A DNA stretch of 64,000 nt from Fulvimarina sp040239565 (GCF_040239565.1 NZ_JBEHWS010000004.1:124001-188000), one strand, 5' to 3'; positions 1-9,121 are shown, counted from the first letter of the stretch. A program made the numbers and translations. Notes: generated by a model from the letters alone, not told the origin.

Positions 1-687
1 TACGAGATTGCTATTGCTCGCTGCCTCAGCAATGGCTGCACTCAGTTCGGCAGAGCGATGGGGAACGCGCATCTCGCTGACAATTCGCGAGCCGGACATC
101 GCAAGTCGATCCTCCGTCACGCGCCGCGTTTTTTCCAGCATCTTGGTCTGTGTAGCAGGCAACGTCGTCTGGATCATCGCGACATCGCGCGAGACGAAGG
201 GCGAAATCATGATCGCCGTGCCGCGCTCAAGAACACTCAGAGCCCTGTCCAGAGCCGCCCCCGAGACCGCCAAGGGAATGATCTTGATCGTCGCGACCAT
301 CTGGCCGGATTGTATTGCGCTATTTTCGCCGAGCGTTGCGAGCGTGATCCCCGGATCGACTGCGTTCAATGCGTCGATCATCGTCTTATCCGGTCGGAAG
401 ACGCCGGCCCTTTGAGCATGAATATTGACCCGGCCCGTGGCTGCCGGCCCGATCTCCAGATGCGGCGCACTCATCGCCTTGGCGATTCGCGCGGCGGCCT
501 CGTCTTCTCCCACATCGCCCGCGTCGAGCTGCGCTGCGATTACGCTGGTCATACCGGCATCACGGAGCGCCGCGATGTCCGCCGCCGTCAGCCGCGTTCC
601 CTTCTTGAGATCGAGCGTTCCGGATTTCGCCGCATGGGCGAGGATCGCGCCGTCCGCTTCGTCGATGGCGATCTCACCGAACCTCAT
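1..687 (-). CDS. Molybdopterin-binding / NTP-transferase protein, N-terminal part (runs off window)
   Basis: The reading frame is open from an ATG at 687-685 to the window edge (229 codons), so the 3' half is missing. The product begins MRFGEIAIDEADGAILAHAA and matches the N-terminal molybdopterin-binding domain of the two-domain proteins (molybdopterin-binding plus MobA-like nucleotidyltransferase, about 530 aa) found beside xdhC/coxI genes in rhizobia. These are thought to activate or cytidylylate molybdenum cofactor for CO-dehydrogenase-type hydroxylases. Its ATG overlaps the stop of the upstream XdhC gene (ATGA), so the two are probably translationally coupled. The C-terminal transferase domain is predicted, not seen. 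Confidence 0.8.
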   Translation of the reverse strand, partial: MRFGEIAIDEADGAILAHAAKSGTLDLKKGTRLTAADIAALRDAGMTSVIAAQLDAGDVGEDEAAARIAKAMSAPHLEIGPAATGRVNIHAQRAGVFRPDKTMIDALNAVDPGITLATLGENSAIQSGQMVATIKIIPLAVSGAALDRALSVLERGTAIMISPFVSRDVAMIQTTLPATQTKMLEKTRRVTEDRLAMSGSRIVSEMRVPHRSAELSAAIAEAASNSNLV

Positions 688-1400
688 TGCGGCGCCTGCT
701 CGCCCCTTTGTTCGGCGAACATCTTGCGCTTGCGAAAGGCTTCGACGATCGACGCCATGATGGCAACTGCGATCTCGCCGGGCGTCGCCGCGCCGATATC
801 GGCGCCGATCGGTGCGTCGATCCGCTCCATCAGGTGATCGGCGATGCCGGCCTCGCTCAGCCTTTCCAGCCGCCGAGCATGGGTCTTTCGGCTTCCCAAC
901 GCGCCGATGTAGAAGCAGCCGGTCTTCAGCGCCTCGATGAGCGGACCGTCGTCGATCTTCGGATCATGTGTAATCAGCGCGACCGCAGTGTATGGATCGA
1001 GTGGGCGCTGCTTGAGAACCACATCGGGCCATTCGGCATCGAGTTGAAAACCTGCGAAACGATCCGGCGTCGCGAAGGCCGTGCGCGGATCGATGATCTC
1101 GACATCATAGCCAGCAATTCGGGCGATGGGCGCGAGCGCCTGCGAGATATGGACGGCGCCGATCAGCACGATACGCACCGGCGGGAGGTAGACGTTGATA
1201 AAACTCTGACCGCCTTCGGTCTCGACCATGCCGGACTTGCCGGTCCGAACTGCCTTCTCGACAACGTCCGCCATCGGGTCCGCACCAATCTCAGCTTCGC
1301 GAAGGACGCGCTGATTGCCGGTATCGATATCGGTGATCGTGACGACAGCCCGCCGCGCGGCGCGCTCCGCATTGACTGCCTGAAGGATATCGTGTCGCAT
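684..1400 (-). CDS. XdhC/CoxI-type maturation protein, Rossmann (C-terminal) half
   Basis: 238 aa. Residues about 75-200 form the XdhC Rossmann-type domain: a VLIGAVHISQALAPIA loop followed by IIDPRTAF and the late GALGSRKTHARRL motif typical of XdhC_C. The family binds and protects sulfurated molybdenum cofactor and inserts it into xanthine-dehydrogenase or CO-dehydrogenase-like enzymes. The N-terminal XdhC half is encoded by the preceding gene, and the two overlap by one base (TGATG). The split into two polypeptides is common in cox-type clusters of alphaproteobacteria. Cytoplasmic. The target enzyme is not in the window. Confidence 0.88.
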   Translation of the reverse strand: MRHDILQAVNAERAARRAVVTITDIDTGNQRVLREAEIGADPMADVVEKAVRTGKSGMVETEGGQSFINVYLPPVRIVLIGAVHISQALAPIARIAGYDVEIIDPRTAFATPDRFAGFQLDAEWPDVVLKQRPLDPYTAVALITHDPKIDDGPLIEALKTGCFYIGALGSRKTHARRLERLSEAGIADHLMERIDAPIGADIGAATPGEIAVAIMASIVEAFRKRKMFAEQRGEQAPQ

Positions 1401-1759
1401 CAGACCACCGGCTCGACATAGACGCGAATACGCCCGCCACAGGAGAGTCCGACCCGCCAGGCTGTTTCGTCGGCAACGCCAAATTCCAGCATTTTGCCTG
1501 TACCGCTCTCGATCACGTCAATCGCTTCGGCGATGACCGCGCCCTCGACGCAGCCGCCCGAAACAGATCCTTCAAAATTGCCCTTGGTGTCGATCACCAG
1601 ATGACTTCCGGTCGGTCGCGGCGCCGAACCCCAGGTTTCGACAACGGTTGCCAGAGCCAGCTTGCGGCCGCTGGCAGCCCAGTCCGCGGCAGTGCGGAGG
1701 ACATCCATATTCAGAGCGACGGCATCGGATGCGCCGGCTTGTTGTGTCGCGGTGCTCAT
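1400..1759 (-). CDS. XdhC/CoxI-type maturation protein, N-terminal half
   Basis: 119 aa from the ATG at 1759, which follows a GAGGTGG ribosome-binding site. A longer frame exists upstream but has no family similarity. The TVVETWGSAPRPTGSHLVID stretch and the SGGCVEGAVI motif are signatures of the XdhC_CoxI domain (Cys-containing loop SGGCVEG). It pairs with the downstream Rossmann half to make a complete XdhC-like molybdenum cofactor chaperone. It lies about 150 bp downstream of coxE in the same direction. The function in Mo-enzyme maturation is family knowledge; that the two halves form one complex is inference from the one-base overlap. Confidence 0.85.
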   Translation of the reverse strand: MSTATQQAGASDAVALNMDVLRTAADWAASGRKLALATVVETWGSAPRPTGSHLVIDTKGNFEGSVSGGCVEGAVIAEAIDVIESGTGKMLEFGVADETAWRVGLSCGGRIRVYVEPVV

Positions 1760-1909
1760 TTCACCACCTCGAATCGTTATTGGGGAAGCCGGAAGCGATC
1801 CCGTTTTCTTACGCCTGAGGCTAGACTTAAGTCCGCGATCGGCCGATTGAAATGGTCCAATCGTCGAGCGCTTCCAACGAAGCATCTTCGTGGCCTCTCA
1901 CGGCAACGC

Positions 1910-3163
1910 TCAAGCCGCTCGAAGCCAAGCCTTCGGGTCGTTGGCCTGACGGTTGTCGGCGGAGAGCACCGCGCAAAGCTCGGCCATGGCATCGAGCGAA
2001 TGAACGGCCCGGAATTCGTCGACATGGTCGAGCATCGTGCGCACCCCCCTCGCCTTCGCCGAAAAGCCCTCGAAACGCAGCAACGGGTTGAGCCAGATCA
2101 GCCGGTCGCAGGAGAGATGCAGTCGTTCCATCTCCGCATCGAGGCTCATCGCGCTATCGCGTTCGAGCCCGTCGGTGATGAGAAGAACGATCGCGCCATG
2201 GCCCAGCACCCGGCGGGACCAGTCGCGATTAAAGCGATGCAGCGCCTCGGCGATGCGGGTGCCGCCGGACCAGTCCTTCACACTGTCCGCGCATTCTGCA
2301 AAGGCCTGATCCGGGTCCTTGCGGCGAAGCTGACGCGTGACGTTTGTGAGGCGCGTGCCGAACAGAAACGCATGCACATGGCGGCGCTTTTCCATGATCG
2401 CGTGGAGGAAGTGCAGAAAGATGCGGCTGTACTGGCTCATCGAACCTGAGATATCGGCCAGTACGATCAGAGGCGGTTGGACAACCCGTCGCGATCGAAA
2501 GCGTGGCAGGATCAGATCGCCGCCGGTGCGCATAGCGCCACGCATGGTCGCGCGGGCATCGATCTTGCGGCCACGTGGATCGACCTTGAACCGGCGCGTC
2601 TCGACGTGATCGCGGGGAAGCCGCAAATTGGCGATCGCGCGTTGGGCTGCGGCAAGTTCTGCCGCCGACATTTGGGCGAAGTCCATGCTCCGCAGAACCT
2701 CGTTGCCCGACATCGTCATCGATGCATCGATTTCGATCTCCGGCTTTTCCTGCTTAATGACACGCTCCTCCTGCCCTTCAAAGAGCGAATCCGAAGCGCG
2801 CTGAGAGCCCGCCTTCGGCTTTTGCTTTTCGGACTCGCGCGGCGGCGCCTTCGGCGAGAACATCGCGATCATCTTCTCGATCAATTCCCGCGAGCGCCAG
2901 AAAAGCCGAAAGGCTTCGTCGAAGACGGCCGTGTCTTCATGCCGGGTGACGAGGGTTGCGTGAAGAGTCCAGTAGAAATCCTCGCGCGAGCCAAAGCCCG
3001 AGGCCTTCACGGCCTCAATGGCATCCAAAGTCGCGGAAGGTCCGAGCTTGAGCCCCGCGCGTCTGAGAGCGCGTGCGAAATAGGTGATGTTGTCGGCAAG
3101 CCGCCCGTCCGGATCTGCTTTTAGAACCTGTTGCTCGCCGAGATCGAGACCGTCTGTCACCAT
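1910..3163 (-). CDS. coxE: CoxE-like von Willebrand factor A protein
   Basis: 417 aa from the ATG at 3163. The C-terminal third is a vWA domain with a clear MIDAS motif DISGSMS near residues 237-243 and a later SGGTRIAEAL segment. The middle (about 105-150) is charged and low complexity. CoxE partners with the MoxR-type ATPase CoxD, encoded immediately upstream (16 bp gap). In Oligotropha CO dehydrogenase the pair is required to build the CuSMoO2 active site. Here the same pair sits with xdhC-type genes, so a role in maturing a molybdenum hydroxylase is likely. The substrate enzyme is unknown because no large, medium or small subunit gene lies in the window. Confidence 0.88.
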   Translation of the reverse strand: MVTDGLDLGEQQVLKADPDGRLADNITYFARALRRAGLKLGPSATLDAIEAVKASGFGSREDFYWTLHATLVTRHEDTAVFDEAFRLFWRSRELIEKMIAMFSPKAPPRESEKQKPKAGSQRASDSLFEGQEERVIKQEKPEIEIDASMTMSGNEVLRSMDFAQMSAAELAAAQRAIANLRLPRDHVETRRFKVDPRGRKIDARATMRGAMRTGGDLILPRFRSRRVVQPPLIVLADISGSMSQYSRIFLHFLHAIMEKRRHVHAFLFGTRLTNVTRQLRRKDPDQAFAECADSVKDWSGGTRIAEALHRFNRDWSRRVLGHGAIVLLITDGLERDSAMSLDAEMERLHLSCDRLIWLNPLLRFEGFSAKARGVRTMLDHVDEFRAVHSLDAMAELCAVLSADNRQANDPKAWLRAA

Positions 3164-3179
3164 CGGTTCAGGACTGTTT

Positions 3180-4085
3180 CTAGAGATCGCGTTTGACCTC
3201 GTCGAGGATGCGCGTGCTCTCACCCTGCTGAAGCCGCTGAATATCATCCTGGTATTTGAGCAGTACGCCCAGAGTATCCGAGACATAGCGCGGATCGAGG
3301 GCGACGGCGTTGAGCTCGGTCAGCGCGTTGGCCCAGTCGATGGTTTCAGCAACGCCCGGTGCCTTGAAGAGGTCCGTGTCCCGCAACCGTTGGACAAAGG
3401 CGACGAGTTCTTTCGCTAGGTCCTCGTTGGCGTTCGGCGCCTTTCGGCGGACGATCTCAAGTTCGCGATCGGCATCGGGATAGTCGACCCAGTGATAAAG
3501 GCAGCGACGCTTCAGGGCGTCGTGAATTTCGCGAGTCCTGTTGGTGGTGATGACTACGATCGGCGGTTCCGGCGCGCGGATCGTGCCGAGCTCGGGAATT
3601 GTAACCTGGTTGTCGGCGAGCACTTCGAGCAGGAAAGCCTCGAAGGCCTCGTCCGTACGATCCAGTTCGTCGATGAGAAGGACGGGCGCCCGACCCGGCT
3701 CGCCTTCCATCGCCTTCAGGATCGGCCGACGGATAAGGAAATCATCGGAGAATATTTCCGATCGAGCCGCATCGCGCGATGTGTCGCCGGATGACTCTCG
3801 GAGACGGATCTCGATCATCTGGGCAGCGTAGTTCCACTCGTAGAGAGCGGACGAAACATCGAGCCCCTCATAGCATTGGAGGCGGATCAGCGGTCGGTCG
3901 AGCCCTTGCGCCAGCACCTTTGCGATCTCGGTCTTGCCGACACCAGCCTCCCCTTCAAGGAAGATCGGCCGCTTCATTGTGAGCGCCAGAAACAGGACCG
4001 TCGCGAGAGAGCGATCGGCCACGTAACCTTCGCTTTCCAGCATTTTCGCGGTCGCGTCGATCGTGTCCGGAAGCGGTTTCGTCAC
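3180..4085 (-). CDS. coxD: CoxD-like MoxR-family AAA+ ATPase
   Basis: 301 aa, the usual length for this family. Walker A is GEAGVGKT (about 45-52), Walker B is VLLIDELD (about 135-142), and sensor 1 is VVITTNRTRE. MoxR AAA+ proteins act as chaperones that remodel metalloenzymes with vWA partners; the partner coxE follows directly. The flavin reductase gene lies 47 bp upstream on the same strand, so all five genes from 4654 down to 1 may be one transcript. Assignment to CoxD rather than another MoxR is based on the coxE and xdhC neighbours. Confidence 0.9.
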   Translation of the reverse strand: MTKPLPDTIDATAKMLESEGYVADRSLATVLFLALTMKRPIFLEGEAGVGKTEIAKVLAQGLDRPLIRLQCYEGLDVSSALYEWNYAAQMIEIRLRESSGDTSRDAARSEIFSDDFLIRRPILKAMEGEPGRAPVLLIDELDRTDEAFEAFLLEVLADNQVTIPELGTIRAPEPPIVVITTNRTREIHDALKRRCLYHWVDYPDADRELEIVRRKAPNANEDLAKELVAFVQRLRDTDLFKAPGVAETIDWANALTELNAVALDPRYVSDTLGVLLKYQDDIQRLQQGESTRILDEVKRDL

Positions 4086-4132
4086 GTTGGAGTGCCTGTC
4101 TTTCGCTTGGATTGTTCCTCAGAGCCGGGAGG

Positions 4133-4654
4133 CTAGAGCGAATGCCATGTGCGGTCGAGGTAGACCAAAGAAGACGTTCCTGCCTCCGCTGCTATTCCGA
4201 CAACCTCACCGATGATGATGCGGTGAGTGGCGACGACCTTGGTATCGGTCAAGCGGCAGTCAAAGGCCGTCGCGGCGCTTCTCAGGATTGGTGCTCCGGT
4301 TTCGAGCGTCGCCCAATCCCCCAGCGCAAATCTTTCTTCAGGTTCGAGACCGCCTTCGCCAGCAAACGCCCGCGCGAGATTTTGATCTTCAGCACTCAGC
4401 ACACTGAGCGCAAAGCAGCCGTTCGCCTCGAATCGCTGGTTGAGCGGGCTTGCGGTGTTGAGACAGACGAGCAGTGTCGGCGGATCGGACGAGACAGAAC
4501 AGGTTGCGGTCACGGTCAGGCCGCGTTGTCCGGCCTCTCCGTCAGTGGTGACGAGGCAGACGCCCGCCGCGAAACGGCGCATGGCGGCGCGATAATCGGC
4601 GGGGTCGATCCGGGAAGTCGCTTGCAGCAACGGATAAGCTCCAGCGGATGGCAT
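4133..4654 (-). CDS. Flavin reductase family protein
   Basis: 173 aa. The FMN-binding split-barrel fold is indicated by RRFAAGVCLVTT, the TVTATCSVSSDPPTLLVCLN stretch and the end motif YLDRTWHSL. The family reduces FMN or FAD with NAD(P)H or binds flavin for a partner oxygenase (HpaC/RutF type). It is first in the line of cox/xdhC genes and transcribed with them. Its role there is not established; delivery of reduced flavin or electrons to a molybdo-flavoenzyme is a guess. No strong ribosome-binding site precedes the ATG at 4654, so a slightly shorter start is possible. Confidence 0.85.
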   Translation of the reverse strand: MPSAGAYPLLQATSRIDPADYRAAMRRFAAGVCLVTTDGEAGQRGLTVTATCSVSSDPPTLLVCLNTASPLNQRFEANGCFALSVLSAEDQNLARAFAGEGGLEPEERFALGDWATLETGAPILRSAATAFDCRLTDTKVVATHRIIIGEVVGIAAEAGTSSLVYLDRTWHSL

Positions 4655-4863
4655 CGGTTACGAACCCGCCAAATAAGGCTTATTGCGCCAAATGGCACGG
4701 GGGTCGACTGTCTCAACCACGGATTTCTCGCGTTCAAGACCGCGAATTTAACGTCCAACATTCTCGAATTTGACGGTTCAGACTACCATTCGAAGTAAAA
4801 AATTCTTGGCTCGCAGGTCCAACGTTCAGAGGGCCTTGCTTAAAAAACCATCGTCGTCCGGGC

Positions 4864-4893
4864 TTGTTCGTACGGAAACGCGCTTTCTATAGT
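4864..4893 (+). promoter_or_regulatory. Candidate sigma-70 promoter for the Anbu/ATP-grasp module
   Basis: TTGTTC (4864-4869), an 18-base spacer and TATAGT (4888-4893) lie about 30 bases before the GTG start at 4925. The whole 4655-4924 gap between divergent genes is poorer in GC than its flanks, as expected for a promoter region. The hexamers are imperfect, so this is a candidate only. Confidence 0.4.
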
Positions 4894-4924
4894 GAGGTGA
4901 AATTAATCACTGAGGGAGCCGGCC

Positions 4925-6337
4925 GTGCCACCATTCGACGAGATGCTACTGAGCCAAGACGAAGTCCGGCAGCCCTATGAAAGCTTCCATGGCTGGTTCA
5001 AGGATCAGGACGCCCGCGAACTGGCAGCAAAATCCACCGAAGCAGAAACCTTCTTCCGACGCACGGGCATCACCTTCAACGTCTACGGTCAGCAAGAAGC
5101 CGCCGAGCGGCTCATACCGTTCGACATGGTGCCGCGCATCATGGCGAAGAACGAATGGGACAAGCTCGCCGAAGGCATCGAGCAGCGCGTCGATGCGCTG
5201 AACCTCTTTCTGCATGACATCTATCACGACCAGGAGGTCGTGAAAGCCGGCATTCTTCCGGCGCGGCTTCTCGAAAACAACGACGCCTTCCTGCCGCAGA
5301 TGGTCGGCTTCACGCCACCGGGCAAAGTCTACACCCACATCATCGGCACGGACATCGTGCGCACAGGCGAAGACCAGTTCTATGTTCTCGAAGACAATGC
5401 ACGCACGCCTTCCGGCGTCTCGTACATGATCGAGAACCGCGAGACGATGATGCAGATGTTCCCGGAGCTGTTCGCCCAGAACCGCGTTCGGCCCGTCGAG
5501 ACCTACCCTCATCATCTGCGACGCTCGCTCGAAGCCGTCGCGCCGCCCATGTGCGAAGGCAAGCCACGCGTCGCTGTCCTGACGCCGGGCATCTTCAATT
5601 CAGCCTATTTCGAGCACTCGTTCCTCGCCGATCAGATGGGCGTCGAACTGATCGAGGGCTCCGATGTCGCCGAGATCGACGGTCGCATCCAGATGCGCAC
5701 CACCGAAGGCTATGTGCCGATCGACGTCATCTACCGGCGCATCGACGATGCTTTCCTCGATCCGAAGGCTTTCAACCCCGATTCCATGCTCGGCATTCCC
5801 GGTATCATGGACGCCTACAAGCGCGGTGCAGTCACGATCGCCAACGCCCCAGGCACCGGCATTTCCGACGACAAGGCGATCTACTCCTACATGCCGGAGA
5901 TCGTGGAGTTCTTCACCGGCAAGCCGGCCATGCTGGAAAACGTGCCTACGTGGCGCTGCGCCGAAGAGGACAGCCTCAAATACGTCCTCGACAACCTTTC
6001 CGATCTCGTCGTGAAAGAGGTCCACGGCTCGGGCGGCTATGGAATGCTGGTTGGACCGACGTCCACAAAGGCGGAATGCGAAGCTTTCGCTGCGAAGCTG
6101 AGGGAAGACCCACAGAATTACATAGCTCAGCCGACACTCGCACTTTCGACCGTACCAATCCTGTCGAATGGACAACTCGCGCCGCGTCACGTCGACCTTC
6201 GACCGTTCGTCCTGGTCTCCGACAAGATCCGGATCATTCCTGGCGGGCTGACGCGCGTTGCGCTGAAGGAGGGGTCGCTGGTCGTGAATTCGAGCCAAGG
6301 CGGCGGCACCAAGGATACTTGGGTGCTACGCGACTAG
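4925..6337 (+). CDS. Circularly permuted ATP-grasp protein (type 2, DUF404/DUF407)
   Basis: 470 aa with a GTG start at 4925 preceded by GAGGGA. The sequence begins MPPFDEMLLSQDEVRQPYES and contains FNVYGQQEAAERLIPFDMVPR and the central YVLEDNARTPSGVSYMIENR, hallmarks of this family. The C-terminal GGYGMLVGP loop and SSQGGGTKDTWVL end are also typical. The family is predicted to form amide bonds using ATP; substrates are unknown. It is followed by an alpha-E gene and an Anbu peptidase gene, the conserved Anbu neighbourhood. A role in ligating a peptide or small amine tag has been proposed from genome context, not shown here. Confidence 0.93.
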   Translation: MPPFDEMLLSQDEVRQPYESFHGWFKDQDARELAAKSTEAETFFRRTGITFNVYGQQEAAERLIPFDMVPRIMAKNEWDKLAEGIEQRVDALNLFLHDIYHDQEVVKAGILPARLLENNDAFLPQMVGFTPPGKVYTHIIGTDIVRTGEDQFYVLEDNARTPSGVSYMIENRETMMQMFPELFAQNRVRPVETYPHHLRRSLEAVAPPMCEGKPRVAVLTPGIFNSAYFEHSFLADQMGVELIEGSDVAEIDGRIQMRTTEGYVPIDVIYRRIDDAFLDPKAFNPDSMLGIPGIMDAYKRGAVTIANAPGTGISDDKAIYSYMPEIVEFFTGKPAMLENVPTWRCAEEDSLKYVLDNLSDLVVKEVHGSGGYGMLVGPTSTKAECEAFAAKLREDPQNYIAQPTLALSTVPILSNGQLAPRHVDLRPFVLVSDKIRIIPGGLTRVALKEGSLVVNSSQGGGTKDTWVLRD

Positions 6338-6421
6338 CGGCGACTTCATTCCAAACGGCAGGACGACAGACGGCGACCGGACACGGATTTCCAATCGCCG
6401 CGCGACACGAAAGGACGAACG

Positions 6422-7417
6422 ATGGCACTTCTCGGACGGACGGCAAACGGGCTTTTCTGGATGTTCCGGTATATCGAGCGGGCGGAGAACATGGCCCGTC
6501 TCGTGGACGCCGGTCTCAGGATCTCACTGACCAACCTGTCCGTCGAGGAGCGAGACGAGTGGGAGTCGGTCCTAGTCTCAGCCGGTGTCGAGGACCACTA
6601 CAAGGCAAAGCACGGCGCCCTCGACGAGGCCAAGATCATCGATTTCATGATCCGCGATCAGGACAATCCGTCCTCGATCCGCTCATCGATCGACACGGCC
6701 CGAATGAATGGTCGCATGGTCCGTACCGCGCTGACTCGAGAGCTCTGGGAAGCGACGAACGACACTTATCTCACCATCAAGACGGCGCTCGCAGGACCGA
6801 TCAATCATCGCACGCTGCCGAAGACGCTAGATCTGGTAAAAACCCGATGCGCGCTGATCCGCGGTGCTTTTTACGGTACCATGCTGCGCAACGAGGTCTT
6901 CGATTTCTGTCAGCTCGGTGCGTTTCTGGAGCGGGCCGACAACACCGCTCGTATTCTCGACGTGAAATACTGGGTGCTCCTGCCAGAGCACTCCTCGATC
7001 GGCTCGTCTCTCGATAATTTCCAGTGGTCGTCGATTCTCAGATCGGTATCCGCGCACCGCTCCTACATTTGGGAATACGACGCGAACCAAACCGCGACGA
7101 ACATCATCGACTTCCTGATGCTGAACCGGCGCATGCCGCGCTCCTTGAGCCATTGCTATGGCATGATGCGCGATTCGATGTCCTATCTCGATCGCGGCGC
7201 GGAAACGCCGAACCAGAGCGCGGCCCGGGTCAACGAAATCTACGAGCGCCTGTCGAACCTCACCGTCCGCGAAGTTCTGGCGAGCGGGCTGCACGAATTC
7301 CTCGAGAATTTCATCATCGATAACAACGCCGTATCGGGCCTGATCGCAGAGAACTATCGGTTCTATCCGGATATGGACGCGGCAAACCAGTCGCAGTCTC
7401 AGAGCCAGAGCGCTTGA
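6422..7417 (+). CDS. Alpha-E domain protein (DUF403)
   Basis: 331 aa, predicted almost fully helical. It starts MALLGRTANGLFWMFRYIER and contains RAENMARLVDAG, the conserved opening of alpha-E proteins. AAAGGA stands 6 bases before the ATG. The C terminus is Ser/Gln-rich (SQSQSQS). The family has no known enzymatic activity and nearly always accompanies circularly permuted ATP-grasp and Anbu genes. It follows the ATP-grasp gene by 84 bp and is likely co-transcribed. It is probably a partner or scaffold for the ligase; this is inference from co-occurrence. Confidence 0.93.
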   Translation: MALLGRTANGLFWMFRYIERAENMARLVDAGLRISLTNLSVEERDEWESVLVSAGVEDHYKAKHGALDEAKIIDFMIRDQDNPSSIRSSIDTARMNGRMVRTALTRELWEATNDTYLTIKTALAGPINHRTLPKTLDLVKTRCALIRGAFYGTMLRNEVFDFCQLGAFLERADNTARILDVKYWVLLPEHSSIGSSLDNFQWSSILRSVSAHRSYIWEYDANQTATNIIDFLMLNRRMPRSLSHCYGMMRDSMSYLDRGAETPNQSAARVNEIYERLSNLTVREVLASGLHEFLENFIIDNNAVSGLIAENYRFYPDMDAANQSQSQSQSA

Positions 7418-7554
7418 GAAGCGCAAGCTGACTTGAGGCTGTGCCGGCAATAATAAATCTGTCTACGTGATGATGGTGCAATTGCGGCGTCCGGGTGGCT
7501 CGTTCTAAGCCATTCTAAAATCGGTCGTGAATGCGCCCTTCGCGGAGACCTGCC

Positions 7555-8334
7555 ATGACATATTGCGTCGGCCTGCTTGTGGATGCAGGTCTCGTCTTCA
7601 TGTCCGATACCCGAACCAATGCGGGCATCGACAACATATCGACCGTCGTGAAGATGAAGACCTGGGAGGTGCCGGGCGAGCGCTTCCTCTGTCTTTTGTC
7701 TGCCGGCAATCTGGCGACGACTCAGGCGGCAGTCTCATTGCTTGATGAGCGGACGGTAGCGCCTTCCGAGCGGCAGCCGGCAATCCTCTCGCAGCCGACG
7801 ATGTTTCAGACGGCAAAACTCGTTGGCGAAACCCTGCGCGAAGTGATCAGTGGCTCGTCGGGTCCCCAGGCTCAATCGCCCGATCCGATGTTCTCCGGCT
7901 CTTTCATTTTCGGGGGCCAGATCAAGGGTACGCCGCCGCGTCTCTTCAACATCTATGCCGAAGGAAATTTCGTCGAAGCCGGCGAAGACAATCCCTTCTT
8001 CCAGATCGGCGAGCACAAATACGGCCGGCCGATCATTATCAGGACTTACGATCGACGGATGTCCATGGCGGAATGCGCCAAGCTTCTGATGGTGTCTTTC
8101 GATTCGACGCTTCGCTCGAATCTCTCCGTTGGGCTGCCGCTGGATCTGCAGTTCTACGAGCGGGACAGTTACGAAGCGGGACTGCGAACGCGCATCACCG
8201 GCGAAGACCCCTATTACAAGACGGTCTCCGCCGGATGGTCGGATGCACTCAAATCAGCCTTTGATGCCTTACCGGATTTCAATCCGGATGCATGGCGCGT
8301 GCATGAAAAGGCCGAACTGGCCAGCGTGAGCTGA
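7555..8334 (+). CDS. Anbu-type proteasome-like peptidase (Ntn hydrolase)
   Basis: 259 aa from the ATG at 7555 (GGAG upstream), which makes the protein start MTYCVGLLVDAG. After Met removal this leaves Thr1 as the expected N-terminal nucleophile. The SDTRTNAGIDNIS stretch puts Asp at position 17 of the processed chain, and nearby lysines (KMK) fit the proteasome Lys33 role. Anbu is a bacterial relative of HslV and proteasome beta subunits that forms helical or open rings; its peptidase activity is debated. The gene is 137 bp downstream of the alpha-E gene. The transglutaminase-like gene usually found between them is absent. Confidence 0.9.
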   Translation: MTYCVGLLVDAGLVFMSDTRTNAGIDNISTVVKMKTWEVPGERFLCLLSAGNLATTQAAVSLLDERTVAPSERQPAILSQPTMFQTAKLVGETLREVISGSSGPQAQSPDPMFSGSFIFGGQIKGTPPRLFNIYAEGNFVEAGEDNPFFQIGEHKYGRPIIIRTYDRRMSMAECAKLLMVSFDSTLRSNLSVGLPLDLQFYERDSYEAGLRTRITGEDPYYKTVSAGWSDALKSAFDALPDFNPDAWRVHEKAELASVS

Positions 8335-8371
8335 GCTGATTGTCCGGCTCCCGAGGAGCCGAACCCAAGTC

Positions 8372-9121
8372 TCAACCGTCCTTGCGTTCGATGCCGAGCG
8401 GATCGCTGGACTGACCGATCGCGGGTGTCGGTCTCGACTCACCCATGATCTGGGCCAGCACGTCATCGGCCGAAGACGAGCTTTTGCCGCCGATGCCGGC
8501 TTCCGCAAGCTGGCGGTCGAGATCGGTGCCTGATTCGAGAGCAGCCAGTTCCTCTCCCGCCTCGATCCGCCCGCGCGTCTCGTCCTGGCGTTTGCGAATG
8601 CGCTCCAGCGAATCCATCGCATTGCCGAGCTTGGAATTAACGCCCGATTGCGAATGCGCGATAGCCGACTGCGCCTTGATCAGCGACTCGTTGGCCTTCA
8701 CGTTCTCCACCTCGCGGCGCATCTGCTGCAGCCGGTGTTCGGTATCCTGAATCGCCCGCATCATCTGGCTCTGGCTCGCCTGCATGCGCTCCAGTTCACC
8801 CTCGTCGCGATGGATTTCCTGGCGCAAACCGGAGATGCGGTCCGCAAGACCTCGGGCGAGGTCTTCCCGACCGGCCTGAAGCGCGGCCCGTGCGCTTTCG
8901 GTATCGCGCTGTTCCTTCTCGCGAGCCTCTTCAATCTTCCGCGAGAGCCGCTTGTTGGACGCCATGATGCCGGCAAGGTCTGAACGTGCTTTGCGGAGCG
9001 AGTTCTCGGCGTCGCGAATCTCCTGATCGAGGATTCGCAACGCCTGCTTGTCCGCAACCGACTCGGCCGCTTCGTTGGCTCCGCCGCGCACAGCGGTGAA
9101 TAGTTTGCCCCAGACGCTCAT
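8372..9121 (-). CDS. PspA/IM30-family protein (YjfJ-like)
   Basis: 249 aa from the ATG at 9121, which overlaps the upstream DUF2170 stop (ATGA). It begins MSVWGKLFTAVRGGANEAAE, has long heptad-rich coiled coil from about 30 to 190 and a flexible C-terminal tail. PspA-family proteins assemble on stressed membranes through an N-terminal amphipathic helix. The pairing with DUF2170 matches E. coli yjfI-yjfJ, so this is the YjfJ branch rather than the classical PspA that regulates PspF. No pspF, pspB or pspC is nearby. The gene is divergent from the K+ channel and yjfK-like genes. Confidence 0.88.
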   Translation of the reverse strand: MSVWGKLFTAVRGGANEAAESVADKQALRILDQEIRDAENSLRKARSDLAGIMASNKRLSRKIEEAREKEQRDTESARAALQAGREDLARGLADRISGLRQEIHRDEGELERMQASQSQMMRAIQDTEHRLQQMRREVENVKANESLIKAQSAIAHSQSGVNSKLGNAMDSLERIRKRQDETRGRIEAGEELAALESGTDLDRQLAEAGIGGKSSSSADDVLAQIMGESRPTPAIGQSSDPLGIERKDG

